The notes under the pieces were generated by a model. The model made no database searches. It saw nothing but the letters and a program-made list of their open reading frames with translations, and was not told where the DNA came from. 64,000 nt of DNA. Origin: Caldanaerobius fijiensis DSM 17918. GTDB lineage: Bacteria > Bacillota > Thermoanaerobacteria > Thermoanaerobacterales > Caldanaerobiaceae. The stretch spans positions 58,604-122,603 of the forward strand of contig NZ_FQVH01000001.1 of assembly GCF_900129075.1 (NCBI RefSeq), in the 5' to 3' direction. The position numbers and the translations under genes were made by a program. This document shows positions 25,553 to 34,027 of the stretch, in pieces (within the stretch, counting starts at the first letter, position 1; every line of letters starts with the position of its first letter).

Positions 25553-26350
25553 ATGGATCTTGGATTGAAAGGACGAGTAGCTTTAATCACAGGAGCCGCT
25601 CAAGGTATCGGAAAAGCCACCGCTATGGCACTGGCTGCTGAGGAATGTAATCTGGCTATATGCGATATCAACGCCGAGGCTCTCGAAAAAACCGCATCTG
25701 AACTTAAAGAAAAAGGTGTTCAAGTTCTCGCTGAAAAAGTCGATGTTACAAAATTAGCAGAGACGGATGCTTTTGTGGCTCAAGTAGCTAAGGAATTTGG
25801 GCGAATTGATATTCTAGTTAACAACGCTGGAACAGGCCGTATGAGTGATCCGATGGAACTTCCTGAGGAAGAGTTCCGACGCAATATTGATTTAATGTTG
25901 TTTGCTGTCATCCGTCTTTCGAGAGCAGTGGTCCCGTACATGCAAAAAGCAAAATGGGGGCGAATTATAAACGTTTCTTCCATGTTTGGCAAACAGCCTG
26001 GTGGTTTGCTAGATTACGACACGATCAAAGCCGCAGTGAATATGATTACCAAAGAATTTGCCAATTATCTCGCCAAGGATAACATTCTGGTCAATGCCGT
26101 ATGCCCTGGTCCTATTCGTACCCCCTTATGGGAAGCTCCTGGTCAATTGGGAGATCAACTCTCCAAGATTTTAGGCAAACCAAAGGAGGAAGCTATTGAA
26201 TTTTACGCCTCCAGCAACATTCCGCTGGGTCGCTACGGACAGCCTGAGGAAATCGCCAATGTGATTGCATTCCTGGCTTCCGAAAAAGCCAGCTACATCA
26301 CCGGACAAGCTATCAATATCGATGGAGGTATGGTCAAGGCTATAATTTAG
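25553..26350 (+). CDS. SDR-family oxidoreductase, FabG-like
   Basis: Classical short-chain dehydrogenase of 265 residues. Seen: the GAAQGIGKA nucleotide-binding loop, NNAGTG, Ser in INVSSMFG, the YDTIKAA catalytic Tyr/Lys, and the C-terminal GQAINIDGG. AAAGGAGGAAAAG precedes the ATG. It is divergent from the BirA-operator operon, separated by about 360 bases. It could be the ketoreductase of the same pathway, but no operator is seen on its side, and its richer GC and codon use (many CTG, GCC, GTC) differ from its neighbours, suggesting later acquisition. The upstream gap 25270-25552 shows no other gene. Confidence 0.88.
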   Translation: MDLGLKGRVALITGAAQGIGKATAMALAAEECNLAICDINAEALEKTASELKEKGVQVLAEKVDVTKLAETDAFVAQVAKEFGRIDILVNNAGTGRMSDPMELPEEEFRRNIDLMLFAVIRLSRAVVPYMQKAKWGRIINVSSMFGKQPGGLLDYDTIKAAVNMITKEFANYLAKDNILVNAVCPGPIRTPLWEAPGQLGDQLSKILGKPKEEAIEFYASSNIPLGRYGQPEEIANVIAFLASEKASYITGQAINIDGGMVKAII

Positions 26351-26376
26351 ACAATCGATCGGTTTAATTCCTCAGA

Positions 26377-26407
26377 TTATAGCACACCTGCCTTTGGTGT
26401 GCTATAA
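26377..26407 (+). terminator. Hairpin terminator after the SDR gene
   Basis: Perfect 12-base stem TTATAGCACACC with a seven-base loop, followed by TAAAAAA; usable in both directions. Confidence 0.7.
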
Positions 26408-26409
26408 TA

Positions 26410-26462
26410 AAAAAGCATTCAACAACGGCGTTGAAATGGGTAGACCGTGTTGAATGCTTTTT
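26410..26462 (-). terminator. Hairpin terminator of the DUF2225 gene
   Basis: AAAAAGCATTCAAC pairs with GTTGAATGCTTTTT across a 25-base loop; T runs at both ends make it bidirectional. It lies between convergent genes. Confidence 0.65.
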
Positions 26463-26500
26463 ATTTTATTCTAAATTTGCATACGTCTGTAAAATTATTC

Positions 26501-27142
26501 TTATTCATTTCTACAAGCCTGCCATCCTTCTCTTGCCATTTCTACTATCAATTGATTCCTTTCTTTCATAGGATCAGTTATTACAATATTAAACCATTTA
26601 ATTGCTTCTGCTTTATTTTCCAGTCTTCTGTACAGATCTCCAATAATATATGCCACTTTTATTTGATTAACATTATCCCGTTCATAAGCCATAGTGTAAT
26701 ATTTAATGGCATAAGTTATAAATTTGTTTTCACTTTCCTTATCTCCATCTATCCTATATATCCATGCTATTCTATGGAGTATACTCGCTTTTACATATGC
26801 AGCATCCTTTTTTAACTCCGAAACATACAGTGCGAGTTTATATGCATTTAAAGCCTTTTGTATCGATCGTTCTCCACCAAAATCTTTGGGAATCCATTTT
26901 TCCTGTACTTCACTTCTTATTATCTTTTTCTGTTCCGGCGTTAGCTTATCAAATTGCCTATCCATCGCTGCATATCCACAATTAGGGCATACATTGACAT
27001 CATAAAAAAACGGATACATACCACTATATCTTTCTAAAAAATCCGTATCACGGACCTCCAATCTAACGCGGCTCATAACGACTTTTTTTGTCTTAAACGT
27101 AAAACTGCATAAAGGGCACTTTATTTCTTTATCATACAGCAT
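26501..27142 (-). CDS. DUF2225 protein
   Basis: About 213 residues. The N-terminus has a zinc-ribbon-like pair of motifs (IKCPLCSFTF and VCPNCGYAAM) followed by TPR-like helices in the second half (LHRIAWIYRIDGDKESE and IGDLYRRLENKAEAIKWF), the layout of DUF2225 proteins of Firmicutes. Function is not established. ATG at 27142 with GGAG nine bases upstream is preferred over an ATG at 27157. Confidence 0.85.
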   Translation of the reverse strand: MLYDKEIKCPLCSFTFKTKKVVMSRVRLEVRDTDFLERYSGMYPFFYDVNVCPNCGYAAMDRQFDKLTPEQKKIIRSEVQEKWIPKDFGGERSIQKALNAYKLALYVSELKKDAAYVKASILHRIAWIYRIDGDKESENKFITYAIKYYTMAYERDNVNQIKVAYIIGDLYRRLENKAEAIKWFNIVITDPMKERNQLIVEMAREGWQACRNE

Positions 27143-27205
27143 TTTTCTCAACTCCATAGGTACTCAAAATTACAGGATTTACCTTAATATTTTAAGTTTC
27201 ATAGT

Positions 27206-27892
27206 TTAGACAAAATAGTCTTTGTATCTATATCCCAAAAAAGCTGTCAACAACGTCGTAAAAAGCAAAACAACACTTAATAAGCCTGGAACTATCACCA
27301 ACATCTTAGCTATAGACGCTGAAACATTGATATTCGTAGCTGTACTCCTTACAGTTTCACTATAATGTGATAAAGCATATATAAAAAATCTAATCCATGT
27401 TACACTTACCATTATACTCACTGGAACAAGAGTCAATGATATCCTAAATGCATGGCTTGATCTTTTTTTTATTCCTCTCAAGCCAATATACACGGGAATT
27501 AAAAATATCATGGGCAATAAAAAGCCAAAATATTGAGGCGATAAAGCAAAAAAAAGTATTGACATAATCAAAAAGGACCGCACATAATAAATTATTTTAT
27601 CTGCCTCATTCTTAAAATCATAAGATGCCGCTTTAAGATATTTTATATATAAATTAGTTTTCTCTATTATATTCTTTATTTCTCCTCTTTTATAAAGTTT
27701 GAGGAGTTCATTACCATTTTTTATAATAGAATTATAAACATTTTTTGAACTTTCAGGTATAACTATATTTTCATAAATGTTTTCAATCTCCGTTATTTTA
27801 CAAAGCCATCTCTTTTTAATACTCTCATTAGGTATCGTCTCTATTTCTTCCTTAAGTTTTCGAATTATATCAAACAAAGCTTTTTTATCCAC
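27206..27892 (-). CDS. Membrane protein of unknown function
   Basis: Not recognised. About 228 residues: a charged, coiled-coil-like N-terminal 100 residues, then three or four hydrophobic segments (SFLIMSILFFALSPQYFGF, LLPMIFLIPVYIGLRG, a third near ISLTLVPVSIMVSVTWI, and a last near MLVIVPGLLSVVLLFTTLL). The start is either GTG at 27892 after AAAAGGTG or a GTG three codons earlier. It follows the MetS-like gene on the same strand by 58 bases and may share its transcript. Confidence 0.6.
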   Translation of the reverse strand: MDKKALFDIIRKLKEEIETIPNESIKKRWLCKITEIENIYENIVIPESSKNVYNSIIKNGNELLKLYKRGEIKNIIEKTNLYIKYLKAASYDFKNEADKIIYYVRSFLIMSILFFALSPQYFGFLLPMIFLIPVYIGLRGIKKRSSHAFRISLTLVPVSIMVSVTWIRFFIYALSHYSETVRSTATNINVSASIAKMLVIVPGLLSVVLLFTTLLTAFLGYRYKDYFV

Positions 27893-27950
27893 AAAAATCA
27901 CCTTTTATCATTTACTAACCAGCCCTTGATAAAATATCAAAAAACTACAA

Positions 27951-28055
27951 TTATTTTTCATTACTATATTTTAGAAGATAAGAAAGGGTAATAGCTGAAA
28001 ATGATAAGATAATTGTCCATATGCTAATCATAAAGCCAATTGCGCTTACAGTCAT
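27951..28055 (-). CDS. metS: MetS-like small subunit of NSS amino-acid transporter
   Basis: 34-residue membrane peptide beginning MTVSAIGFMISIWTIILS, one hydrophobic helix and a short charged tail. GGGAGGAAG lies about six bases before the ATG. It is 56 bases downstream of an NSS-family transporter on the same strand. Small subunits of this type (short N-terminus with Ser-Ala-Ile, then a single helix) accompany MetP transporters, where both are needed for methionine and alanine uptake in Corynebacterium. Assignment rests on size, composition and position. Confidence 0.75.
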   Translation of the reverse strand: MTVSAIGFMISIWTIILSFSAITLSYLLKYSNEK

Positions 28056-28111
28056 ATAAATCTTCCTCCCGTATATTGATATTGGATGTTCACGCGTAGT
28101 AACTCACAAAG

Positions 28112-29689
28112 TTAAATTATCAACTTTTCACCACTGGTTATCTCTTTACCATATTTTTTCTTTATTGACAAATAAGATTCAATAAAACCTATAATACCTA
28201 CAAGAATGATTACAATCCTTGCTGACTGAACCCAGGACACAAGCTGAGGCGTTTTTTCCAAAAAACCAGGAATCCATTTAAAGTAACCTTGTTTTATATA
28301 ATCCCTTGTAGAAAACACAATCAATATCAATAACATTAAAGGAGATACTACTTTTACAAATATATTAAAAAACCACGGTTTTACTTTCCAATAAGCTCCT
28401 CTGTTCGTCTCATCAAGCCAGTACTTTCCAAAAAGCCAAGCGCCTACTATTACTTCAAGCAATCCAAATATAAGTATTAGGTAACTCCCAACCCAATTGT
28501 CAAGCTCCGTAAGATAAGCCAGGTTTGTAGTTTTTGTTAAAATTGGCTCAAGACCTACTGGCAAACCACTTATTACATACAGCATAAATACTACAAAGGC
28601 CGCTACTTTTCTCTTGACGCCGAGATCCTCTTCTAACAATGCCGTAAGATAATTATACATGGCTATAGCTGAAGTAAATCCTGCAAAAAATAAAAGTAAA
28701 AACCAGAGAGTCCCGAAAAATTGTCCCCCACCCATGTTCCTGAATATGTTTGGAAGGGATATAAACGATAAACCTACACCCGCTCCCAGTCCTTCTGGTC
28801 CTAAAAAAGCATAGGCTATAGGGATAACTATTGTACCACCTAATATTACTTCGGCAAATTCATTGAGAGACGCTGTTGTAATTCCCGACAAGACGATATC
28901 GTCATCTGCCTTTAGATACGAGGCATAATTTTCTATGATTCCCATACCCAACGACAGCGTATAAAACACCTGACCCGCAGCCTTAAGAGCGGTTTGCCAT
29001 GAAAGCTTACTCCAATCTGGATTCCACAAATAATTAAGCCCCTTTATCGCTGACCAATCAGGTCTTACAGGACTTCCAACAGTCAATGATCTTATAGCTA
29101 ATATTATACCAAAAATATATAATACAGGCATCATAATTTTAGACCATGTCTCAATCCCTTGTTGTATGCCTCTTGTCACAGCTAATCCTAATAAAGCTAA
29201 AGCAATTATCCAAAAGGTGATTTCAAGTCCTGGCGATTGAATATAGTCTGTAAACACCTTTCCTGTAGATACAGCTTTATTCATATATTTACCAGTTACT
29301 GAAAGATAACTGTAGCCCAATGTCCAACCTATTATATGATTATAATAAGAGTTTATCAATATTGTTACCATAAACGCAAACATCCCGCAGATAGACCCAA
29401 TTATTATAGCGTATTTAGGTTTTATGACTTCTCTGGCTTGAAGGTATATCATAGGCCCAATAGTAGCGTGACCGTATTTACCGCCATATCTTCCAAGGTT
29501 CCATTCTACCATCAAAATAGGTATACCCAGTATAATTATTGCGGCTATATATGGAATCATAAATGCTCCGCCGCCATTAGATGCAGCTAGATATGGATAT
29601 CTCCAAAAATTACCTAGTCCAATTGCATTACCTGCCATTGCCAATATAAGTCCTAATTTCGAGCCCCAATTTTCACGATTATTCGACAT
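28112..29689 (-). CDS. Sodium-dependent amino-acid symporter (NSS/SNF family), MetP-like
   Basis: Neurotransmitter:sodium symporter family protein, 525 residues, about 12 membrane segments. The first segment has the family signature SKLGLILAMAGNAIGLGNFWRY (unwound TM1 with the Na+ and substrate site), followed by NGGGAFMIPY. FAGFTSAIAM in TM8 is also typical. The MetS-like gene just downstream suggests a neutral amino acid such as methionine or alanine. AGGATAG lies upstream of the ATG; promoter at 29759-29787. Confidence 0.93.
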   Translation of the reverse strand: MSNNRENWGSKLGLILAMAGNAIGLGNFWRYPYLAASNGGGAFMIPYIAAIIILGIPILMVEWNLGRYGGKYGHATIGPMIYLQAREVIKPKYAIIIGSICGMFAFMVTILINSYYNHIIGWTLGYSYLSVTGKYMNKAVSTGKVFTDYIQSPGLEITFWIIALALLGLAVTRGIQQGIETWSKIMMPVLYIFGIILAIRSLTVGSPVRPDWSAIKGLNYLWNPDWSKLSWQTALKAAGQVFYTLSLGMGIIENYASYLKADDDIVLSGITTASLNEFAEVILGGTIVIPIAYAFLGPEGLGAGVGLSFISLPNIFRNMGGGQFFGTLWFLLLFFAGFTSAIAMYNYLTALLEEDLGVKRKVAAFVVFMLYVISGLPVGLEPILTKTTNLAYLTELDNWVGSYLILIFGLLEVIVGAWLFGKYWLDETNRGAYWKVKPWFFNIFVKVVSPLMLLILIVFSTRDYIKQGYFKWIPGFLEKTPQLVSWVQSARIVIILVGIIGFIESYLSIKKKYGKEITSGEKLII

Positions 29690-29758
29690 CGAATATCATC
29701 ACTATCCTTTCTACATTATTTAGTCTAATTATTTTGTCGAATCTTTAATTACCATTTG

Positions 29759-29787
29759 ATTATATAAAAAATTTAAGCATTGTGCAA
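29759..29787 (-). promoter_or_regulatory. Promoter of the NSS transporter gene
   Basis: TTGCAC (29782-29787), 17 bases, TATAAT (29759-29764), 69 bases before the start codon. Confidence 0.7.
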
Positions 29788-29849
29788 ATTATTTATTTTG
29801 AATTGCTACAAAAATTTAATAAACGATATACTAATTTTTACAAAGCAAT

Positions 29850-29883
29850 AAAAAGGCTATCCCACACAGAGGATAGCCTTTTT
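29850..29883 (-). terminator. Hairpin terminator after the ADP-ribosylglycohydrolase-like gene
   Basis: Perfect 13-base stem AAAAAGGCTATCC with an eight-base loop and T5 at both ends; 10 bases downstream of the gene. Confidence 0.8.
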
Positions 29884-29893
29884 ATCATATTCT

Positions 29894-31783
29894 TTAACCT
29901 ATTTTCAAAGGCAATTGACACTGAACGAGATCGACCATGCCATGATAATAAGGAGCAGGCGTAGATAAAGTTAAGTATGCCTCTACAGGCTCATCTTTCC
30001 TATCAAGTTTTATTATGAATTTATTCCATCCTTTTTTTAACCTTATTTGGCTATAACTTTTTCCATCACCACTATAATTCGGCCTAGGTATGCGCGGCGT
30101 ATCTACACCATGTATATATTCATCATTTAACCATAGCTTAAAGCTGCAATTAGAGGACAAACCTACCCATCCATCTCTTTCATCAGGACAGTAGGTAAAA
30201 TTAACCATATAAAGGATACCTGCTGAATTCTCAAAATAAGGTTCTACTTTCAGCTCGTTGTCTTCAAAATCAACTACCTGAGCTTTGCTCAGAACATCAT
30301 CCAGTTCTTTTATATTTATTTCGCTATCGGATTTAAAGATAAGCCATCGGCGGCATCCTAACAACACCAATGGTATGTCGACAACCTGAGGTCTATCGGC
30401 AATATCAATATGTATAGTCCCTTTATTTATCTGGGCGATATATTTGACATCGTTTACCTCAAGTTCAAAACTCACCGTGGTCTTACCAGACTTTAACTCT
30501 ACATCATAATTCGAGGGTCGAGATACCCATCCATCAGGTAAATTCATATTTATCTTTGCTTTTAACGCCACAGGATGATCATTAATTATTTCCAATTCAA
30601 TGTCTTTCACGACTCCTGGCTTTATCACAGGATTACCTTTATAGTCCAGGCCTGCTTTTACCGTTTTTAAGTCGTAATCTACCTTATATGGCGATGCATA
30701 CCACAGTTGTTTTATGTCATCAGGCGCATATAACTTTTTCTCATTAAAATTATCCAACTTAGCAAATGGCCCTATAGAAACATCGGCATCAAAATATGAC
30801 AATACCTTTTTACCCATTCGGCAGACTCTTTCAGTTAATTCAGCAAGATTATCCGGCTCTTTGAGATTTATAATGCCGCCCCAAGATGCGTTTGTAGTGA
30901 TCTTATCGCTTAAGGGATCTGACCATTTCTTAGGGATAGCTTTTGTACCATACATTATACCCAGAATAGAGCCTACTGTGGCTCCAGTGCAATCAGTATC
31001 GTATCCACAGTTTACAGCCTTACATATGGCGTCGCCAAAATCCTGACCATATAAAAACCCGATTGTCTGAAAACCCAGATTTACTGGCGAATACTGTGCT
31101 ATTGGACTATAAACATTTTGTAACACATATTCTCTGGCCTCTCTCCAGTCCAATCCTTTTTTATAGGCTTCAATAGCACTTTTTATAGCAATGGCTGTCT
31201 TTGATTCTTCGGGAATATACGATAAACCAATATCTAAAAGCTTTTCCTTATCATCAATCAAAAAAGCAGCAGCTTCCACTGCGGCGTTAAACATCTCACC
31301 ATATACCGATTCTCCTCCTGCATGATCCACTATAGAATCTTCGTAGGCATAGCGGGCAGCGATATCTGGTCTGCCGGGCGATACACATGCCCATATCTCT
31401 GAGCGGATCGGACTTCCCATACAATTTTTAAACCAATTGTTATAACACCCAGAAATAGGTGGTATCAAACCCTGTTTGAGATTGGTTTTGTGCAGTCCAT
31501 ATTCATCAAAATTGTACTGTATGCAGTCAAGCCAGTATTCTGCCAGGTCTCTGGCTTTGATGCCCGGACCCTTTTCTTCCAGCGCTTTCAGCCATATGAG
31601 TTGTATCTCCAGATCGTCATTGGGTATACCACCCTCCTTCAGTTCTGGATACCACCACACATCAAACATCTCTTTTTCTCCATATATCCTTTCCAAAGGA
31701 CCTCCAAGAGTTCCTCCGCAATTCTTCCCTACCCAGCAGGCATAGACCTTATCATAATAGTCTTTTTCAGATATGGTAACCAT
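29894..31783 (-). CDS. ADP-ribosylglycohydrolase-family protein with C-terminal beta domains
   Basis: About 629 residues. The first 330 residues are an ADP-ribosylglycohydrolase domain: WVGKNCGGTLGGP at the start, NDDLEIQL supplying metal ligands, and NCGYDTDCTGATVGSILG with the Asp-x-Asp metal site near the end. The remaining 300 residues look like beta-sandwich modules (VELKSGKTTVSFELEVND; later GWVGLSSNCSFKLWLNDEYI and LKKGWNKFIIKL, resembling a sugar-binding or PA14-like fold). Many bacterial members with such tails act on unknown substrates, so true ADP-ribose cleavage is unproven. ATG at 31783 after AAGGGGG. Confidence 0.83.
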   Translation of the reverse strand: MVTISEKDYYDKVYACWVGKNCGGTLGGPLERIYGEKEMFDVWWYPELKEGGIPNDDLEIQLIWLKALEEKGPGIKARDLAEYWLDCIQYNFDEYGLHKTNLKQGLIPPISGCYNNWFKNCMGSPIRSEIWACVSPGRPDIAARYAYEDSIVDHAGGESVYGEMFNAAVEAAAFLIDDKEKLLDIGLSYIPEESKTAIAIKSAIEAYKKGLDWREAREYVLQNVYSPIAQYSPVNLGFQTIGFLYGQDFGDAICKAVNCGYDTDCTGATVGSILGIMYGTKAIPKKWSDPLSDKITTNASWGGIINLKEPDNLAELTERVCRMGKKVLSYFDADVSIGPFAKLDNFNEKKLYAPDDIKQLWYASPYKVDYDLKTVKAGLDYKGNPVIKPGVVKDIELEIINDHPVALKAKINMNLPDGWVSRPSNYDVELKSGKTTVSFELEVNDVKYIAQINKGTIHIDIADRPQVVDIPLVLLGCRRWLIFKSDSEINIKELDDVLSKAQVVDFEDNELKVEPYFENSAGILYMVNFTYCPDERDGWVGLSSNCSFKLWLNDEYIHGVDTPRIPRPNYSGDGKSYSQIRLKKGWNKFIIKLDRKDEPVEAYLTLSTPAPYYHGMVDLVQCQLPLKIG

Positions 31784-31817
31784 ATTATTCCCCCTTCTAT
31801 ATCGACATTTCCTTTTT

Positions 31818-31845
31818 ATATTACCACATTTTCTCATATCGTCAA
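31818..31845 (-). promoter_or_regulatory. Promoter of the ADP-ribosylglycohydrolase-like gene
   Basis: TTGACG (31840-31845), 16 bases, TAATAT (31818-31823), 34 bases before the start codon. Confidence 0.6.
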
Positions 31846-31863
31846 GCTTTATCAAAAAATATA

Positions 31864-31902
31864 TTGAACTCTTCCCATACGTGAAATATGAGAAGAGTTC
31901 AA
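31864..31902 (-). terminator. Hairpin terminator after the sigma-factor operon
   Basis: Perfect 11-base stem TTGAACTCTTC with a 17-base loop; on the minus strand it runs into TATATTTTTTG. It lies 57 bases after the repeat-protein gene. Confidence 0.65.
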
Positions 31903-31959
31903 TGCTTTACACTTACCTAAATGTCAGGCAGAAATCTCGCTATTTGTAGTAATAATCAA

Positions 31960-33168
31960 TCAGAGCTTCAGGTAACCAATATTTCCTATTCTTTTTTTGC
32001 CTTGTTCAGCACCACTTTGGTTTTCTGTACTCTGAATCATTCCTTGCTGAGTTCTCACCCTAGTCATTATAACACCATACTGTTCAGGTCCTGCTATGAT
32101 CTCTCCGAAATTATCTAGAAATTCTAACTTTTCCAAAAGCATCTCAGGAGGTATATCCTCATTCATATGGAGTAAGCCGTGGTTAATTATAGTCAGGCCT
32201 TTTGAAAGGTACTTCAATTCCTCTTTAGTCATACGGTGTTCACTTTGGTTTATTATCAATTTTTCAGAATAGGTAAGTATATTTACATTTATGTCTTCTA
32301 AAAGATCTAATATAGCACTCTTTAACTCTTTCTTGCATATTATCGTTCCTTTTGTCCTTATCTTTTGTATATGCTTTTTTAGCAAGTCCTCAGTTACGTC
32401 CTCATCAAACCGCACACTATCCTGGAAAGCCACTTTGGAATTATTGAATTTTCTTATCGACAAGGAATCAATTGTTACGTCGCCTTCCACTTTTATAAAA
32501 TCGTCGAGTTGTAAAATTTCTATAGCAGTCCTTTCTCTGTTCTCCAGCTTTTTGTTAACAGCATCTAAAAGCTTTGGATTAGCAAGAACTAATTTACCTA
32601 ATATTTCCAATTTGTCTATTTTCTCATCAAATAGATCAGCATCTATATCCTCATTTATAGTAGCCTTACCCATTACGATGACATGGGATTTGGGATTGAG
32701 TACCTGTAAAAAGGAATTATCTATGGTTTGACTGCCCTTATATATTGAAGCATTTTCATTATAAGATACGATTTCTCCATTGACCTCCTGTAGCTTAGCA
32801 TACAAAATAGGCAGCAGGCTTTTGGGGCAAAATATCTCGCCATTCACTATAAGTTTATCAATTTTTTGTTCAAAATTTTCTACTGTGACATCAGACTTTA
32901 TAAAAAGTTCACCATTTACGCATATAGATAAAGGTGTTGAAATTCCCGATAAGAAATCGGTCGTTATCTCTGTTTCCCCATTTAAGAATTTGTAGTCCTC
33001 GGGTACCTCTATAGAAGTGCCCATGTTTAATATATTAAGCTTAGTCAAAAAGGCTCTAGTATTAGGGCTATATATGACCATACCTACATTCGCTATCTTC
33101 TCTATATCCTCTATGCTCTCAAGAGTAGCCTCCCTTATGTCTAACACGCCTACATTTCCTATTTCCAT
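31960..33168 (-). CDS. Repeat protein of unknown function, paired with ECF sigma factor
   Basis: 402 residues, not recognised. It is built of at least four imperfect units about 80 residues apart (near 86-136, 166-216, 249-300 and 330-380), each of the form G-x-hydrophobic-x-x-x-x-D-I/V, a KI-x-KL helix, then a G-x-I-hydrophobic strand and a helix. An extra unit may precede. The first residues (EIGNVGVLDI) and the last (RIGNIGYLKL) resemble each other. No signal peptide or membrane segment, so probably cytoplasmic. It starts three bases after the sigma-factor stop, so the two are made together; it may control that sigma factor or be a structural protein. Confidence 0.75.
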   Translation of the reverse strand: MEIGNVGVLDIREATLESIEDIEKIANVGMVIYSPNTRAFLTKLNILNMGTSIEVPEDYKFLNGETEITTDFLSGISTPLSICVNGELFIKSDVTVENFEQKIDKLIVNGEIFCPKSLLPILYAKLQEVNGEIVSYNENASIYKGSQTIDNSFLQVLNPKSHVIVMGKATINEDIDADLFDEKIDKLEILGKLVLANPKLLDAVNKKLENRERTAIEILQLDDFIKVEGDVTIDSLSIRKFNNSKVAFQDSVRFDEDVTEDLLKKHIQKIRTKGTIICKKELKSAILDLLEDINVNILTYSEKLIINQSEHRMTKEELKYLSKGLTIINHGLLHMNEDIPPEMLLEKLEFLDNFGEIIAGPEQYGVIMTRVRTQQGMIQSTENQSGAEQGKKRIGNIGYLKL

Positions 33169-33171
33169 AAA

Positions 33172-33639
33172 CTAATACCTCCTATCCATTTTATTTTTAA
33201 TTATTTTTCTGGCAGTATGAAGGTGATATCTTACAGTAGCATCAGGGATAGAAAGTACCTTAGCAATTTGCCTGCTCGTCATGCCCAGGACATAATGCTT
33301 ATACACGATATCCTGCAATCTCTCAGGAAGATAAGCTAATATGTTCTGAAACTGAATTTTTGAATCAAAATCATCTTCAAACGGTATGTCATCCTCCTGT
33401 TCCAATGGCGTCACCGTCTTCTCCCGCCGGCGGATATCGAGAAGACAGTGTTTAAGCGTGGTAAAGAGCCAGGCCTTTTGCTTGTATTCTGGTAGGATTT
33501 TTATTAACTCAATATTGGACATAGCCTTTAAAAAAGTTTCTTGAACCAGATCAGCAGCTTCATGTCCGTCCCGGGCTATAGAGCAGGCAAATCTCATGAG
33601 GTCTTTCTCAAACTTCTCGTACAGCTGTTCTATCGACAT
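33172..33639 (-). CDS. ECF-type RNA polymerase sigma factor
   Basis: 155 residues with region 2 (DGHEAADLVQETFLKAM, then QKAWLFTTLKHCLLDIRRR) and region 4 (LPERLQDIVYKHYVLGMTSR followed by an AKVLSIPDATVRYHLHTARK helix-turn-helix). No region 3, so an ECF or similar alternative sigma factor. GGGGGA lies six bases before the ATG. No membrane anti-sigma factor follows; the partner gene is the soluble repeat protein. Confidence 0.9.
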   Translation of the reverse strand: MSIEQLYEKFEKDLMRFACSIARDGHEAADLVQETFLKAMSNIELIKILPEYKQKAWLFTTLKHCLLDIRRREKTVTPLEQEDDIPFEDDFDSKIQFQNILAYLPERLQDIVYKHYVLGMTSRQIAKVLSIPDATVRYHLHTARKIIKNKMDRRY

Positions 33640-33840
33640 CTAAAATCCCCCGTTTATAGCATTTGTATCACCTTCAATTGTATAACGTATAAGGAAGCAA
33701 AAGTGTTTGAAAAATTTATATCGCGGTAGATTATTCGCTATAAACATTTATTTAAAGAAAAAAGACGTCCTTATCTTTGGTCCGCAAATGCATGTAAATA
33801 TAAATACCCGGAATCTTAGATAAAAGCTTCAAATACTCTA

Positions 33841-33869
33841 TTGACAGTTAAATATGTATTTGATATAAT
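33841..33869 (+). promoter_or_regulatory. Promoter of tRNA-Trp
   Basis: Perfect consensus: TTGACA, 17 bases, TATAAT, ending 12 bases before the tRNA. Confidence 0.9.
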
Positions 33870-33881
33870 AGTTGACGTCAC

Positions 33882-33954
33882 AGGGGAATAGCTCAATTGG
33901 TAGAGTAGCGGTCTCCAAAACCGTTGGTTGCGGGTTCGAGTCCTGCTTCCCCTG
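33882..33954 (+). tRNA. tRNA-Trp (CCA)
   Basis: 73 bases folding as a cloverleaf: acceptor AGGGGAA/TTCCCCT, D arm with AATTGGTAGAG, anticodon loop CTCCAAA giving anticodon CCA, T loop GGTTCGAGTCC. The 3' CCA is not encoded. Confidence 0.97.
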
Positions 33955-33986
33955 CTGCAGAAGATATTATATGATATTATATAATA

Positions 33987-34023
33987 AAGAAGCTCAAGAG
34001 ATATTACTCTTGAGCTTCTTTTG
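33987..34023 (+). terminator. Bidirectional hairpin terminator after tRNA-Trp
   Basis: Perfect 14-base stem AAGAAGCTCAAGAG with a six-base loop, followed by TTT. It lies between tRNA-Trp and the convergent isomerase-like gene and can serve both. Confidence 0.8.
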
Positions 34024-34027
34024 TCTA

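Noticed and set aside
25553-26350. The SDR gene as a direct member of the BirA regulon
   Set aside because: The operator overlaps the -35 box of the opposite promoter and lies about 285 bases from the SDR gene; no second operator was found.
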